Source of the DNA: Argyresthia goedartella
Taxonomy: Eukaryota > Arthropoda > Insecta > Lepidoptera > Argyresthiidae
Length of the DNA: 64,000 bases
NCBI GenBank assembly: GCA_949825045.1
Contig: OX463807.1
Span: 33,872,749 to 33,936,748, forward strand
Direction: 5' to 3'
Below, one piece after another: positions 20,837 through 31,612 of this stretch. The notes under the pieces were generated by a model that had not been told where the DNA came from, ran no database searches, and saw only the letters and a program-made list of their open reading frames with translations. How positions within the stretch are numbered: the stretch's first letter is position 1; every line of letters starts with the position of its first letter. The translations under genes and the position numbers were made by a program.

Positions 20837-21540
20837 CTAAATTAAAAATTTCCCTGAGTTCGCTGCCGGGCGGGAGGGTGCCCAAGACGCTGGCACTGTT
20901 ACCTCGCCTGAGGTTGCCGATAGGTGACACGGTGCCAGCGTATCTACGCAGATCGCGTCCCATACTAGCGACCTCCCGCTCTGCCAGGGAATGAGCGTCA
21001 TTCCGTCCGGCCTCCTGCCATCGTCGCGTGCCAGCCCATTGGGTTCAAGTATTGCTGGCACGCCACAGCTGGCAAGGGCCCGACGGATGACGTCATTAAG
21101 ATTGGCATGACGGGACCACCGACCGGCGCTGCGTTGGCAGGAGAGGACGTGGTGACCTAGTTGGTCCACCCTAGCACCGCAGCGGCACCGATGGATTTCG
21201 TTTGTCTTTACGCCGAGTCGCAGGCAAACGGCGAGGGTAAGGGTGGTACGGTCAAGCAGAGTGCCAATGTGCTTTGATGGGATTGCTCGCAGCCAGTGTC
21301 CTGACTCCTTCTCCCTGGCAGCTAGGAGACGAGCGCGCACTGCTGGACCACTAGCCGTTTTTACCAGATCTTCGCAGGTTTTAATGCATAGCGGCTCGTC
21401 CCATAGCCGTTGAGAGTTTAAGTTTGTTGGAAATTTTTGCCTCGGACAGGCTTGCGTCCAGGCATTCCTGGCCTCGGCCAGACACGTGACCTCAACATCA
21501 CCGAGTGATGATTTTATGATTTTACCATAGAGATCACGTG
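20837..21540 (-). pseudogene. element D, C-terminal part: zinc finger and R2-like endonuclease
   Basis: An open frame on the minus strand runs unbroken from the LINE junction at about 21540 to the stop at 20837, although its first ATG is at 21340. It contains C-x1-C-x8-H-x4-C ('CRCGARVDQLGHHVLSC'), the CCHC spacing known for R2/R4/NeSL-type non-LTR elements, then 'SRHANLNDVIRRAL' and 'RPDGMTLIPW' followed 16 residues later by 'WDA', which resembles the RPD-x(12-14)-D/E centre of their restriction-like endonuclease. It would nick target DNA to prime reverse transcription. Pieces of the same gene continue at 25337 and 27880. I recognise the class, not the clade. Confidence 0.75.
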
Positions 21541-21804
21541 TTCAGTTTCAGTTTAGTTTCAGTTTTCAGTTTTAAATAGTTTATTTTCATTGGATTTTAC
21601 ATAGAGAATCTAATATAAAACCTCTTAAAAATAGTCATTAAAATTAAAATTAGTTACCTGCCTGGGTGCATTCGAAATGTTGTCCTCAATGTGAGGAATG
21701 CACAAGAAACACATTGCATACTCTTTTCAAAATTCAAGTACTTATGTCTAAACAATAATTGTTTGGTCAATTTACATGAAAAGAAGCTGTCAAATGGAGC
21801 TAAT

Positions 21805-24638
21805 TTACTGCCAGACCAGTTTATCATTTAAATAATCCTCAACTTCATAGTATGCCTTTTTAATTAATACATTCTTAACAGTTTTCTTGAATTGTTTTTC
21901 TGATAAATTAATAACATTGGAGGGCAACTTATTGTAACACCTAACAGAAAGCCCCTTGAAGCTAGAGGAAACTTTGCTTAAACGAAAATGAGTATAAGAT
22001 AATTTTAATTTGTTTCTAGTATTAACTGAGTGAAGATCACACTTTCTATTAAAGCTACTGATATTTTTGCGGACATACATTATATTTTCATAAACATATT
22101 GAGAGGGAAGAGTCAAAATATTAATATCCTTAAATTTATCTCTCAACGATGATCTAGCCTTCAAGTTATAAATGGCCCTAATGGCACGTTTCTGTAAGAT
22201 AAAAATACGTTCAACATTGGCAGCGCCGCCCCAAAGGAGTACTCCATATGACATTACACTGTGAAAATAGGCATAATATACAAGCTTTGCTGTTTTTTCA
22301 TCAGCTAGTTGCCGGATTCTTTTAACAGCAAAAGCCGCAGAACTTAATTTAGAGCCCAGTGTTTCAATATGTGGACCCCATTGCAGTTTACTATCCAGTG
22401 TTAAGCCAAGAAACACTGCCTTCTCGACAAAGCCCAGTGTCTCCTTGCCCAGGTTTAATGGTGCTTCTACTTGCCTTACATTTGGTAGAACAAATTTTAT
22501 ACAATTAGTTTTCTTAGTGTTAAGATTTAAATTATTTTTATTAAACCAATCTAGTAGCACCGATAGAGCAGAGTTCGCCTTGTCAAGAGATGTAGATTGT
22601 CTCTGTATATTAAATATTATAGAAGTATCATCAGCGAACAATACAATATCGGCAGATTTTTCCATAAGGTATGGCAAGTCATTAATATAAATAAGAAATA
22701 AAAATGGTCCTAATACTGATCCTTGAGGGACACCCATTTCCATTTCACATCCGTTTGAAGCAATACCATTAACATTGATTTTTTGGGTTCTGTTCGACAA
22801 ATAAGAATGAATTAATTCATTTGACTTATCTCTTATTCCATAATGTTTAAGTTTATTGAGCAAGGTCTCATGATTTACGCAATCAAAGGCTTTAGAAAGA
22901 TCACAGAATACTCCAAGAGCATCCTCTGAATTTTCCCAAGAATCATAAATATGGGATATAAGAGCTATGCCTGCGTCAATAGTTGATCTACCTTTCGTAA
23001 ACCCAAACTGTTTCGCGTGGAAAAGCCCATTAGAACTAAAGTGATAAAGCATTTGCTTGAGCATAATCTTTTCAAAGAGTTTACTTAACACTGGTAATAT
23101 CGCAACTGGCCTATAGTTATTAGGATCACATTTTTCTCCTGTTTTAAATAATGGTATAACCTTAGCTAATTTCATGAGATCTGGGAACATTCCATTTTTG
23201 ATGCAAACATTAAAGATTTGTGCCAACAATGGAGCTATACTTGTTATAATGGATTTAATAACCTTAACTGATAGTCCCCAGGGTCCTCAGTTGATTTTAA
23301 CTTAAGTTGACCAAATGTTTTAATAATAGTATAATCGCTAATTTTCTTAAATGAAAAACCTTCATTACATCTGCTAACATTTTCTATCAGCAGTTTGGTT
23401 GCTGCTTCTGGTGATGAATTAAGCCCATAGGTTAGTTGGGATGGAATTTCCTTAAAAAACCTTTCGAAAATGTTTGCAACTTCAGCTGGTGAGTCTACTT
23501 TTTTATCATCTACGATGAAACAAATATTTCTATCTTGCAATTTAGACTTTCCAGATTCCTGATTAATCATCTTCCAAACGGTTTTAATTTTATCATCTGA
23601 TTTAACTATTTTATTTTTAATATGCAATATCTTAGCTGCTAGGCATACCCTTTTAAATGTCTTTGAGTAATTTCTAACATACTCATGAAATTCTGGACTT
23701 GGCGTAAGTGTTTTTTCGGCATACAGGTCATAAAGTTTTCTTCTACTGATGTAAATCCCCGTAGTAGCCCAGTCGCAGAAAGATTTACAATTATTACGTG
23801 TTATAATTTTAACATTAAATACGGCATTAAACTCTTTTTCTAAAATATTAAACATTTTTCCATATAATATATTGGGGTCCTTGTCACATGGAGATATATT
23901 TATTAAAGACTGCTGGATAATGGTTTTAAATTTCAAAATCTGACTATTTGTTATAGGTCTAAATTTAATTTGTATCATTTTGTGTAGCTTAGTGAACGGT
24001 ATTTTAATAATTTGTCCACAATGATCAGAGGGCAAGGCATTGATAATACTTTTAAATTTAATGTCACAATCTTTGCTACAAAAAATGTTATCGATGCAGG
24101 TTGCTGTGGTAGCCGTTATCCGTGTTGGTTCTTGAAATACATGTGATAAGTTAAAAGATGAAAATAAATTTAATAATTTACTTTTGAGGGTAGACTCTTC
24201 CAATATATTAATATTAAAATCTCCACAAACAATAATGTATTTTTTAAGCTTAATTAAATTACTGAGTACATCTTCCATGACATTTTCAAAAGTTGTATAG
24301 TTTGAACCAGGTGTTCTATAAACACAGATTATAACTGACAGTTCCAGCTCAACACATGACAGCTCTACAGTGCTTTCAATAGATTGTGATACAATATCTC
24401 TCCTATCCTTTGCGTTTATAATATTATTAATTAAAATAAGAGAGCCTCCACGCTCATGACTTTTCCTAGTAAAAGCACTTACAATTCTATAGTTATTAAA
24501 TCCTATTGACAACTCATGTTCTTTTAACCAGTGCTCAGTTAAGCATAGTACCTGTATCTTTTCGCTTTCTAAAAACAATTCAACATTTAAAATTTTGCCA
24601 GAAAAACCTTGAATGTTCTGATGAACAATATGAAGCAA
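21805..24638 (-). pseudogene. LINE-1 ORF2: apurinic-type endonuclease plus reverse transcriptase
   Basis: The first part (24638-23244) is an EEP endonuclease: 'NIQGF' (residue 8), 'LTEHWL' (about 33), 'CGDFNI' (about 138-143) and 'SDHC' (204-207) supply the catalytic Asn, Glu, Asp and His. After a linker it loses frame near 23280, where a T-run/G-run is one base short, and continues as the RT (23229-21805): 'NNYRPVAILPVLSKLFEKI', 'AFDCVNHETLL', 'GVPQGSVLGPF', the catalytic 'LFADDTSIIF', and the C-terminal 'KRAIRAIYN' region. Apart from that single deletion the frame is intact over more than 900 codons, so inactivation is recent. Clade (CR1, Daphne, Kiri or related) is not resolved. Confidence 0.9.
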
Positions 24639-24661
24639 GTTTGGTTTTTCTTTTGTCTTAC

Positions 24662-25285
24662 TTATAAGTTTAAATTATATTTACTTGTAACTTTAGATAT
24701 GTCTAAATCCCTATCCACACATGTCGGCTGCGGACAAAAGTCCTCGTCTCTATTTATCAGTGGTGGACAATAGTCCTTGTCATCTCCTAACTGTGAACAA
24801 ATCGAATTGCCCACATCTAAAGGCGGACAAAAGTCCTTGTCAAGTACATTGTTAGTAATTGTACTAACGTTAATATTTATAAAATTGGTTTTACAAGGTA
24901 AAACAAAGTCAAAATTACATGTTAACAACTTAGCAAGAATATATCTAAAAGAAGTTAAAAAAAATCTTGTCATAAAGGACTTATTAATATAACTATTTAT
25001 GTCAATTACATTGACAAAATCAAAACTTTTTGACAAATGCAACATTAAACAGTTTTTCTCATATATGAGTGCATTTGATTTATTATTTACATTTCTGAAG
25101 TATGGAAATGTTACTAAAGTCAACTGTGTTGGTCGCTTATTACTATGAATCCTACCTAGCCAATCAAACAAATTGTAAATTTCAACCTTATCTACGTAAA
25201 GACTACTGCCGTACATTAATACTACTCTTTTATTATATATGTCATAGTTTTTAATAATTTGCAAGTACAGTTCACTATATGACAT
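24662..25285 (-). pseudogene. LINE-1 ORF1, C-terminal part
   Basis: 207 codons from a Met at 25285, ending 23 nt before ORF2. The first 120 residues have the order 'VVLMYGSSLY', 'LTLVTFPYFRNVNNKSN' and 'FVNVIDINSYI', which resembles the second half of an SGNH/esterase-like fold reported for ORF1 of some CR1 elements; this is a pattern judgement. The tail holds three copies of a K-D-(F/Y)-C-P-P/Q motif. No signal peptide or CCHC knuckle. If a longer ORF1 existed, its beginning is absent, because element D resumes at about 25337. Confidence 0.65.
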
Positions 25286-25336
25286 ATTTGGAAAACATAA
25301 ATTAGTTATTATATCTTTACATAAATTACATTTGTG

Positions 25337-25457
25337 CTATGGGCTGAAGACAGGAAGGCCGGGAGCGCCACATCTGAGATTTTCCGGATCCCCAAGCCAC
25401 CGTGTCTGATTGGAAGGGCGGACTGGGTCCAGCTTCGTTCATCGAGATTAATGTTCA
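25337..25457 (-). pseudogene. element D, RT thumb segment
   Basis: Only about 120 bp between the two LINEs, but on the minus strand it reads 'NLDERSWTQSALPIRHGG', then 'LGIRKISDVALPAF', a pattern typical of the region behind the RT palm in this type of protein. It joins downstream to the 20837-21540 segment across LINE-1 and upstream to 27880-28316 across LINE-2. Confidence 0.75.
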
Positions 25458-27850
25458 TTCACTTCAAAATCGGTTGTGGTTAGTGGTTCAAACGACTTTA
25501 GTACGTGGGCTACTGCAGAGTTGCATAAACGCAGGCAAGCATTGTATGCATTGTATGAGGAACGACGGTTCAACATGAGTGACGAATTTAAAGAACAAGT
25601 CAAACAGTTCTCCAAACAATTTAAATTAGACTGTCATACAGCTAAACGTAATTTTCTGAGTAGTAAAATTAAGAATAGTTCCGATGTTATAAAAACGACT
25701 TGGAAAATAATTAATGAGGAGGCCGGTCGTAGTAAAAAAGCGAGTCACGATTACGAACTAAAAATCAATGGACAGCTTACGAGTTCTAGCTTAGAAGTTG
25801 CAACTGAATTTGAATCGTTTTTTACTAATGCACCGGCTTCCACGACTAAGTATTTAAATTCGTCACCTTTGTCTGCTGTTGCAATATTAAAAGATAATGT
25901 CTCAGAGTGTGCTTCATACTTGAATTTTAAGCACGTCACAAGTTCAGATGTCGTAAAGGCATTTAAATTGATAAATGTTAAGAAAACGAATGATCTTTGG
26001 GGACTCTCTGTTCACGTCGTTAAATCCCTGATCGAATTAATTGCACCTGACCTAGCGGTCATTTTCAACAATTGTATAGACTGCGGTGAATTTCCTGATT
26101 TAATGAAACAAAGTAAGATAATTCCCCTCTTCAAAGCAGGTAGTACTCAAGACCCCACCAATTTCAGACCTATATCAATACTACCAACTTTTAGTAAAAT
26201 TTTTGAGAAATTAATCTTATCACAGCTATTACATCATTTTGAATCAAATAAGCTAATGCATAACAAACAGTTTGGATTCACTCGCGGTCGTTCAACAACA
26301 GATGCCGGAATTCAGTTCATTGAAAGTATTTTTGATGCCTGGGAAGAGTCACAAGATGCCCTAGGCATTTTTTGTGACTTATCTAAGGCTTTTGATTGCG
26401 TTTGTCATGAAACATTGATCAGGAAATTACATCATTATGGAGTTAGAGACACGTCATTGAATTTGTTAAAATCTTATCTGAACGGAAGAATACAAAGGGT
26501 AGACGTAAACGGAGAACGATCACCAGGATCATTGGTTTCTTTGGGCGTGCCACAGGGCTCAATATTGGGACCCTTCTTATTCCTCATCTATATAAACGAC
26601 TTACCCTATCTAGGAAGGGACTGTCATGATATGGTACTGTTTGCTGATGACACCTCACTTATTTTTAAAACAAAGCGAAACCAACACGCTACTGATGATC
26701 ACGTGAACAATACCATATCAAGAGTGGTAAATTGGTTTAATGTTAATAATTTGCTATTAAATGAGAAAAAGACTAAATGTGTTAAGGTTCTTACTACTAA
26801 CGTTAAAAATAATCAGACATGTATAACAATTAAAAATGAGGAATTGGAATTGGTAACCAGCACAGTGTTTCTAGGTATAACGTTGGATTCCAAACTCCAA
26901 TGGGGTCCACATATTGATAAGCTATCGAACAGACTGAGCTCTGCAGCTTTTGCATGCAGGAAAATCCGTCACTTGACAGATTTAAAAACAGCCAGATTAG
27001 TTTATTTTAGTTATTTTCATAGTATTATGTCCTACGGTATTCTGCTCTGGGGCAGTGCTGCTGACATAAATACTATTTTTGTGCTGCAGAAGCGGGCTGT
27101 TCGTGCGATTTATAAAATGAATAATAGAGATTCTCTTAGAAATAAGTTTAAAGAAGTAAATATATTGACAGTCCATAGTCAATATATTTACGAGAATATT
27201 ATGTATGTCCATAAGAACATTGTTAACTTTCGAAGAAACTGTGATATACATAACTTTAATACTAGAAACAAGGACAAACTTGCAGTGCCCACTACTCGGC
27301 TCCATAAAATAAAAAACTCGTTCAAGGGTAATTGTGTAAGATTTTACAATAAACTCCCAAGCACTTTGACAGATCTATCAATTAATAAGTTCAAGAAATA
27401 CATCAAGCAAAGGCTTATTTCTAAAGCTTACTACAGTATTAAAGAGTACATAGACGATAAAAATGCTTGGGACTGAATTGTTCTAATTAATTGTGAGCAT
27501 CCTCACTGCCAGAGTTTCTTTTACTGGACACTTGGAGGCCTTTTACACCTCCAAAGATTAATTTAATTATACAACTGTTGACTGTGGGGACCATTTACAT
27601 CTCCTATTATCATTGTATTATTGACTAAAGAGACTATACATCTCTGTTATTTATATTTTAATTATTTTATTATGACATTTGAGACTCTTTACATCTCTCA
27701 GAAACAATAATTAAGTACTTTTTTTTTCTGATAATATGATAATAATACCAAATGTTCTGTAAAAAATGAAATGAAATGACATGTGAAAGTGCCCTTGTGG
27801 CCTATTTACAGAATAAACGTTTTGAGTTTTGAGTTTTGAGTTTTGAGTTT
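25458..27850 (+). mobile_element. CR1/Jockey-group LINE (LINE-2), 5'-truncated
   Basis: Opposite in orientation to LINE-1 and from a different but related family (shared 'QFGFT.GRST.DAGI', 'LSKAFDCV', 'LGI/LTLDSKLQWGPHI'). It begins in the endonuclease-RT linker, so it is truncated at the 5' side as usual for target-primed insertions, and ends in tandem TTTTGAG units (27818-27849). The RT frame is uninterrupted. The 3' untranslated part has repeated 'ACACCTCC/ACATCTC' blocks. Confidence 0.9.
25476..27476 (+). CDS. LINE-2 reverse transcriptase, N-terminally truncated
   Basis: 666 codons from the first in-frame Met; the frame is open a little further upstream, so this Met is only a convenient start. 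The linker ('FSTWATAELHKRRQALYALY') is followed by RT: 'NFRPISILPTFSKIFEKL', 'LSKAFDCV' (about residue 300), 'GVPQGSILGPF' (about 357), the catalytic 'LFADDTSLIF' (about 387), 'WFNVNNLLLNEKKTKC', 'LGITLDSKLQWGPHI' and the C-terminal 'KRAVRAIYKMNNRDSLRNKF' region. The endonuclease that should precede the linker is absent, so it cannot mobilise itself. No internal stop or frameshift, so it looks young. Confidence 0.88.
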   Translation: MVSGSNDFSTWATAELHKRRQALYALYEERRFNMSDEFKEQVKQFSKQFKLDCHTAKRNFLSSKIKNSSDVIKTTWKIINEEAGRSKKASHDYELKINGQLTSSSLEVATEFESFFTNAPASTTKYLNSSPLSAVAILKDNVSECASYLNFKHVTSSDVVKAFKLINVKKTNDLWGLSVHVVKSLIELIAPDLAVIFNNCIDCGEFPDLMKQSKIIPLFKAGSTQDPTNFRPISILPTFSKIFEKLILSQLLHHFESNKLMHNKQFGFTRGRSTTDAGIQFIESIFDAWEESQDALGIFCDLSKAFDCVCHETLIRKLHHYGVRDTSLNLLKSYLNGRIQRVDVNGERSPGSLVSLGVPQGSILGPFLFLIYINDLPYLGRDCHDMVLFADDTSLIFKTKRNQHATDDHVNNTISRVVNWFNVNNLLLNEKKTKCVKVLTTNVKNNQTCITIKNEELELVTSTVFLGITLDSKLQWGPHIDKLSNRLSSAAFACRKIRHLTDLKTARLVYFSYFHSIMSYGILLWGSAADINTIFVLQKRAVRAIYKMNNRDSLRNKFKEVNILTVHSQYIYENIMYVHKNIVNFRRNCDIHNFNTRNKDKLAVPTTRLHKIKNSFKGNCVRFYNKLPSTLTDLSINKFKKYIKQRLISKAYYSIKEYIDDKNAWD

Positions 27851-27853
27851 AAT

Positions 27854-27899
27854 GACGATATTTGGTTCATGTACAAAAGTACATTAATCAAATATCGTC
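27854..27899. repeat. imperfect palindrome at the LINE-2 / element D junction
   Basis: 'GACGATATTTG' ... 'CAAATATCGTC' around 'CATGTAC AAAA GTACAT'. It starts four bases after the LINE-2 tail, and one arm replaces codons of element D. Confidence 0.8.
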
Positions 27900-28316
27900 T
27901 AAAAGGTTGAGAATGGGAGGGTATTTCCAAAGAGGAGAGCATCGAAGGAGGAAGGTAAATTTGGGTATAAAAAGGCAAAACCGTATGATAGTCAGGGCCA
28001 TGTGGGGATTTAGGTCAGTCAGTTTGATAGAATTTAGAGATTTGTTCATCCACGAAGCTGGGGATCCCGACCTCTCGAACGGGGGCCCCTAAGAGGCGAA
28101 GTGAGTCTTTGTCTAGAATTTTAATGTTAGGGGCAGCTGAGTTGAATTTACGCATGATCTCAGTATTTTCCGAGAGGGTAATATTATCGGATATGAACAA
28201 TTCGCATTTCGAGAAATTGAAGTCTAGGCCTATTTTTTTAATTCTGATGTTAGGTGTTCTAAATCTTGTAATACATTTTCGACTTTGCCTCCTATTGTCC
28301 CGTCGTCTAGGTACCA
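27880..28316 (-). pseudogene. element D, RT palm segment with YLDD
   Basis: On the minus strand the first readable codons give 'FNIWYLDDGTIGGKVENVL', a catalytic palm motif with YLDD. A one-base loss in the A-run at about 28232-28238 shifts frame, and the next frame continues 'IGLDFNFSKCELF' and 'LRLLGAPVREVGIP'. After another shift near 28020 it reads 'LNPHMALTIIRFCLFIPKF'. The segment ends at the LINE-2 junction; upstream of about 28325 homology stops, so fingers and N-terminus are missing. Three or more frame breaks mark it as much older than the LINEs inside it. Confidence 0.78.
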
Positions 28317-28325
28317 AATGTTGAA

Positions 28326-29004
28326 TTAATCAGGCACATTTTTTTTTCTGACCTTTTCCTTTTACGTACTAAATGTAAAGGAAAAAATAATTTTACTTTC
28401 TAATTTATACGATATTTTATCTGGCCTTTAATATCGTCCTTACTACTATGGAAAATTGTAACCAGAAAATTGATTTGCTTTAATAAAGGTGGTTTTCTCA
28501 TACGCCCTGGAAATAATAGATAAAAATTTACTGATGTTATATCATGGTTATAGCCTAACGGGAATACCCATGAAGGTCCTGATTTCCTTGAAAAAATGGG
28601 TCAGATGCACAGTAGTATTGATAACATTGATTTAGAAGTTTTTTTTCAGAGCTCCGAGGTACTGCAGACCTGAGTGATAATGTGATACATACTGATAGCC
28701 CTGTGCACGTTAATTTAAAAATCCAATAGATGGCGCTGACCTGACTCAATTTTTCTTTCGTGCACATTTTGAATGTGGTGTGGTTTATATAGAAAGAGGA
28801 GACTTATACAAATAAAAAAATGTATTTATTATGCTCTAAAGTGTGGCGTTGGCAAGATAATTTGAGTTAATGATTCGATGTACTCAAATATTTAAATTTC
28901 GAGTATCATAGCTTCCAATTATCTCGCTAACGTGACACTTCAGGGTACTCTGGTACCAAACTTGTTCTGTTTATTTAAGGGAGGACCCTAGAGATACTAT
29001 ATAT
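28326..29004. other. intergenic, short repeat scraps
   Basis: A small hairpin ('TTTTCCTTTTAC' ... 'GTAAAGGAAAAA', 28345-28386) and, near 28724-28740, 'CCAATAGATGGCGCTGACC', a motif common in dispersed insect repeats. No gene. Confidence 0.45.
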
Positions 29005-29330
29005 ATATGTCATCGTAAGATTGCCAAAACCGTTAGTTGATAAACTAACGTTTTTTTTCTCTCATTAGTTGGTCAACTATTGACACATAGTAAAATGCAG
29101 CGTACAACTAACGATTAAAACCGTTAAATATTAAACTGGTTTAAACTTGAATTGCAAACGAAATACCAGGGCAAACACTACGGTAGCTTAGGCGAAGTGT
29201 TAGGTTGACATGTAAGAACAAAAGAAACGTAAATTCTAAACCCTGTCGGTCTGGTTAACTATCTGTCGATAGTTGATCAACTACTGTTAGTTTATCAACT
29301 AACGGTTTTGATTATCTTTCGGTGACATAT
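29005..29330 (+). mobile_element. TIR element family B, copy B2
   Basis: Left TIR 'ATATGTCATCGTAAGATTGC' and right TIR ending 'ATCTTTCGGTGACATAT', both continuing into 'CGTTAGTTGATAAACTAACG'-type palindromes. The core shared with A and C ('CAGGGCAAACACTACGGTAG', 'TTAGGTTGACATGTAAGAAC') is present but its stem-loop is deleted down to CGAAG. Confidence 0.85.
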
Positions 29331-30021
29331 CTACCACATTCATCATGCGCGAAAGAAAAAAAGCAGTGGTGTCTACAGCGCCTATTGGATTTTGAAACTA
29401 ACGAACGGACAACGAAGAGATCCTAATAACAGAGGAGGCTTAGCAATTGGGTCCCGTTTGGCATTATAAAATAATAAACACAATTAACTACCTAAAATTA
29501 TATATTTTTAATGGATTTGTATAGTGCAAAAAATATAAAAGAATACATATTTTTTATTTCGTTTTTGTCAGCATTATATTAAAAAAGGGAGTGTGGCTCC
29601 CAGGATTTTTAGTAATTTTCATGCACCAACAATTTTAAATTATTAACTTCATTAAAGAATTATGTTTTTTTAATAAGTAGCGACATCTGGTTATATTAGT
29701 TGAATTATTTGGGAAGATTGGAACGGCATGTTGCCTGTGGTATGGCCCAAGTTACAGAGGGATTGGTAGGAAAATGACATTCCTTACCTCGATTTCCAAA
29801 ATTAGCATCTTTTTCGTATTCGGAATCCTGATGTAGCTTGAAAATTATCCCCCAAGTACATTTTATCAAATAATCAATTTCCGCAATCTTGGATTCAAAA
29901 TGCATCTCAATTTTATATTCATCACCCTCTTTTCACTGGCACATAAATAAGTTATAATTATAAAAACCGTTAGTACCAAAAATATCGTCAAAATATACCT
30001 CATTTCAATTCTTCTTACAAA
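29331..30021. other. intergenic, AT-rich; H fragment
   Basis: 'GCTTAGCAATTGGGTCCCGT' near 29439 is the reverse of a part of repeat H. Otherwise nothing recognised. Confidence 0.45.
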
Positions 30022-30520
30022 AAAAGTGGCCAATTACGAGTCGGACTCGCGCATAAAGGGTTCCGTTGTAGCAATTAATTATGTGACTGGATGTTTGTGT
30101 TGTAACTTTGTTTTTCATAGTGTTTGTATGAATGATAAGGTTATCTTTGCGGTTTTTAGTAAATGTTTTATATCTTAAAAACTGCTTATTTTATTTTGTT
30201 TAGTTTTTTTTTGTAGATTTTTCTCTCTCTTACTTTAAAAGTTAGAGGGGGGCGGGGGGACACACATTTTTCCACTTTCGAAGGGTTTGTCTCTTTAACT
30301 ATTTACTTTGAGGAAATATGGTCTCAGGAACCTCAACTTCATTTAAAGACCGAACTATACACACTCCATACATAAAAAAAAATATGAAGATCGTAAAGGT
30401 TCACAGAATACATCTACATACCAAGTTTCAACTGTGTAGTCTTAATAGTTTCTGCATGAAGTTGCTGTGACGTACGGACGGATGGACGGACAGACAGACT
30501 TGACAAAACTACGGAACCCT
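30022..30520 (+). repeat. dispersed repeat H relative, about 500 bp
   Basis: Opens with 'CGAGTCGGACTCGCGCATAA' and 'AGGGTTCCGTTGTAG' and closes with 'GGACGGATGGACGGACAGAC' and 'CTACGGAACCCTAAAAA', so 'AGGGTTCCGT..G' at the left is inverted at the right. A common lepidopteran repeat type. No coding frame. Confidence 0.65.
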
Positions 30521-31362
30521 AAAAACACTCTTAGTTATAATGAAGTCCCGCGCGGCCCTACACCAAACCCCTCCCGCACCGCCACACTACCTCAGAAACC
30601 TACTTAGCAAGGGTGTAAGACTAGTCTTCAACTCTATGGTTACCAAATAGAGAGACCAGTTTAATGCGGGTCCCATATTATTGCGCGCCGCAATTTAGGG
30701 GTATCCGCACGAATCACGGTCCCCTAAATTAGAGGGTAGATCCAGCTTTAGGTGTAGATTTGCAGATTCGCAGACCGGGATCATTGGGCTGCTTTGCGGT
30801 TGAATTTGGGTGTCCTGGTGACAGCTGGCTGTTAGGACGAAAGTTTATGCGCGGACGGTGGGAAGTTGGAAGGTTTGTGTAAGTTGGTGGTATATCGAGC
30901 TTCAAGACGGACGTATCTAATTGATTTGAAGTAGGATTTTCATTGGATTCACATTGTGAATTTCAGTAGTGTGGATGTGACCTTATGGACTTTCGGTATA
31001 TTGTTTTGCATACTGTTTGCTCTCTAGGCGCCTGTGATACGAGTACAAGACAGAACACTGAACCACGAATGACACTAATGAAAAAGCAAATGAAACTAAG
31101 CTGAAAACTTTGATTAGGTAGATTTAATTATAGTTTGTATCATAATCCCAGCTGTCACGGTTGAGTAAAAGCCTCATCAAGTACATATACAGGCCCGCCA
31201 GGTTTCTTGGCCCGTGAGTGGGATCGCACCTCTCTCTCTCGCCCATGTAATGCAGCTCTCTTGTACTCATGCGCCGCCACCACTGACAGGCGGCTTTCGG
31301 GCTGTACACGCCATTCAACTTGGTCCTGTGCAACCCGCGTCCATTGTATTATAATAATATAA
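30521..31362. other. intergenic, no feature seen
   Basis: Less AT-rich than its surroundings; no gene or repeat recognised. A short (AAT)n run lies at 31346-31370. Confidence 0.45.
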
Positions 31363-31612
31363 TAATAATACCTTGGACACTATTTACGCACATTGATCTA
31401 GCCCCAAACTAGGATTCCCTGTGTCTTGGGTACTAGACAATGATACACATACTTATATAGATAAATATTATATTTAGATAAAAAAACAACCATAACTAGG
31501 GTACAAACATCCGTTCTCATCACACAAATATTTGCCCCCACCGAGACTCGAACCCGGGACCCTTGGCTTTGTAGGCTCGTCACTGCCGACTCGGCCATTC
31601 GGGTGGTCATAA
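31363..31612 (-). repeat. tRNA-derived SINE (family S3)
   Basis: Reverse-oriented counterpart of 3065-3330. The minus-strand head has a good B box (plus-strand 'GACTCGAACCCGGGACC', 31545-31561), and the body includes 'GGCAAATATTTGTGTGATGA' and 'CAGGGAATCCTAGTTTGGGG' on the minus strand. Confidence 0.8.

Larger units (their letters stand above)
21541..25333 (-). mobile_element. CR1/Jockey-group LINE (LINE-1), inserted in element D
   Basis: On the minus strand: the C-terminal part of ORF1 (25285-24662), ORF2 with endonuclease and reverse transcriptase (24638-21805), an untranslated tail and a short tandem 3' end of 'ACTGAAA'-like units (21541-21575). Short tandem 3' tails instead of poly(A) are usual in CR1/L2/Daphne-type elements. 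It lies between two halves of the reading frame of element D, giving its insertion point at 21540/25334. The 5' end lacks the start of ORF1, so it is 5'-truncated or ORF1 is atypically short. One frameshift in ORF2. Confidence 0.9.

Noticed and set aside
22445..22690. Open frame antisense to the LINE RT, and similar ones at 25751, 26997 and 24777
   Set aside because: Shadows of the LINE coding frames.
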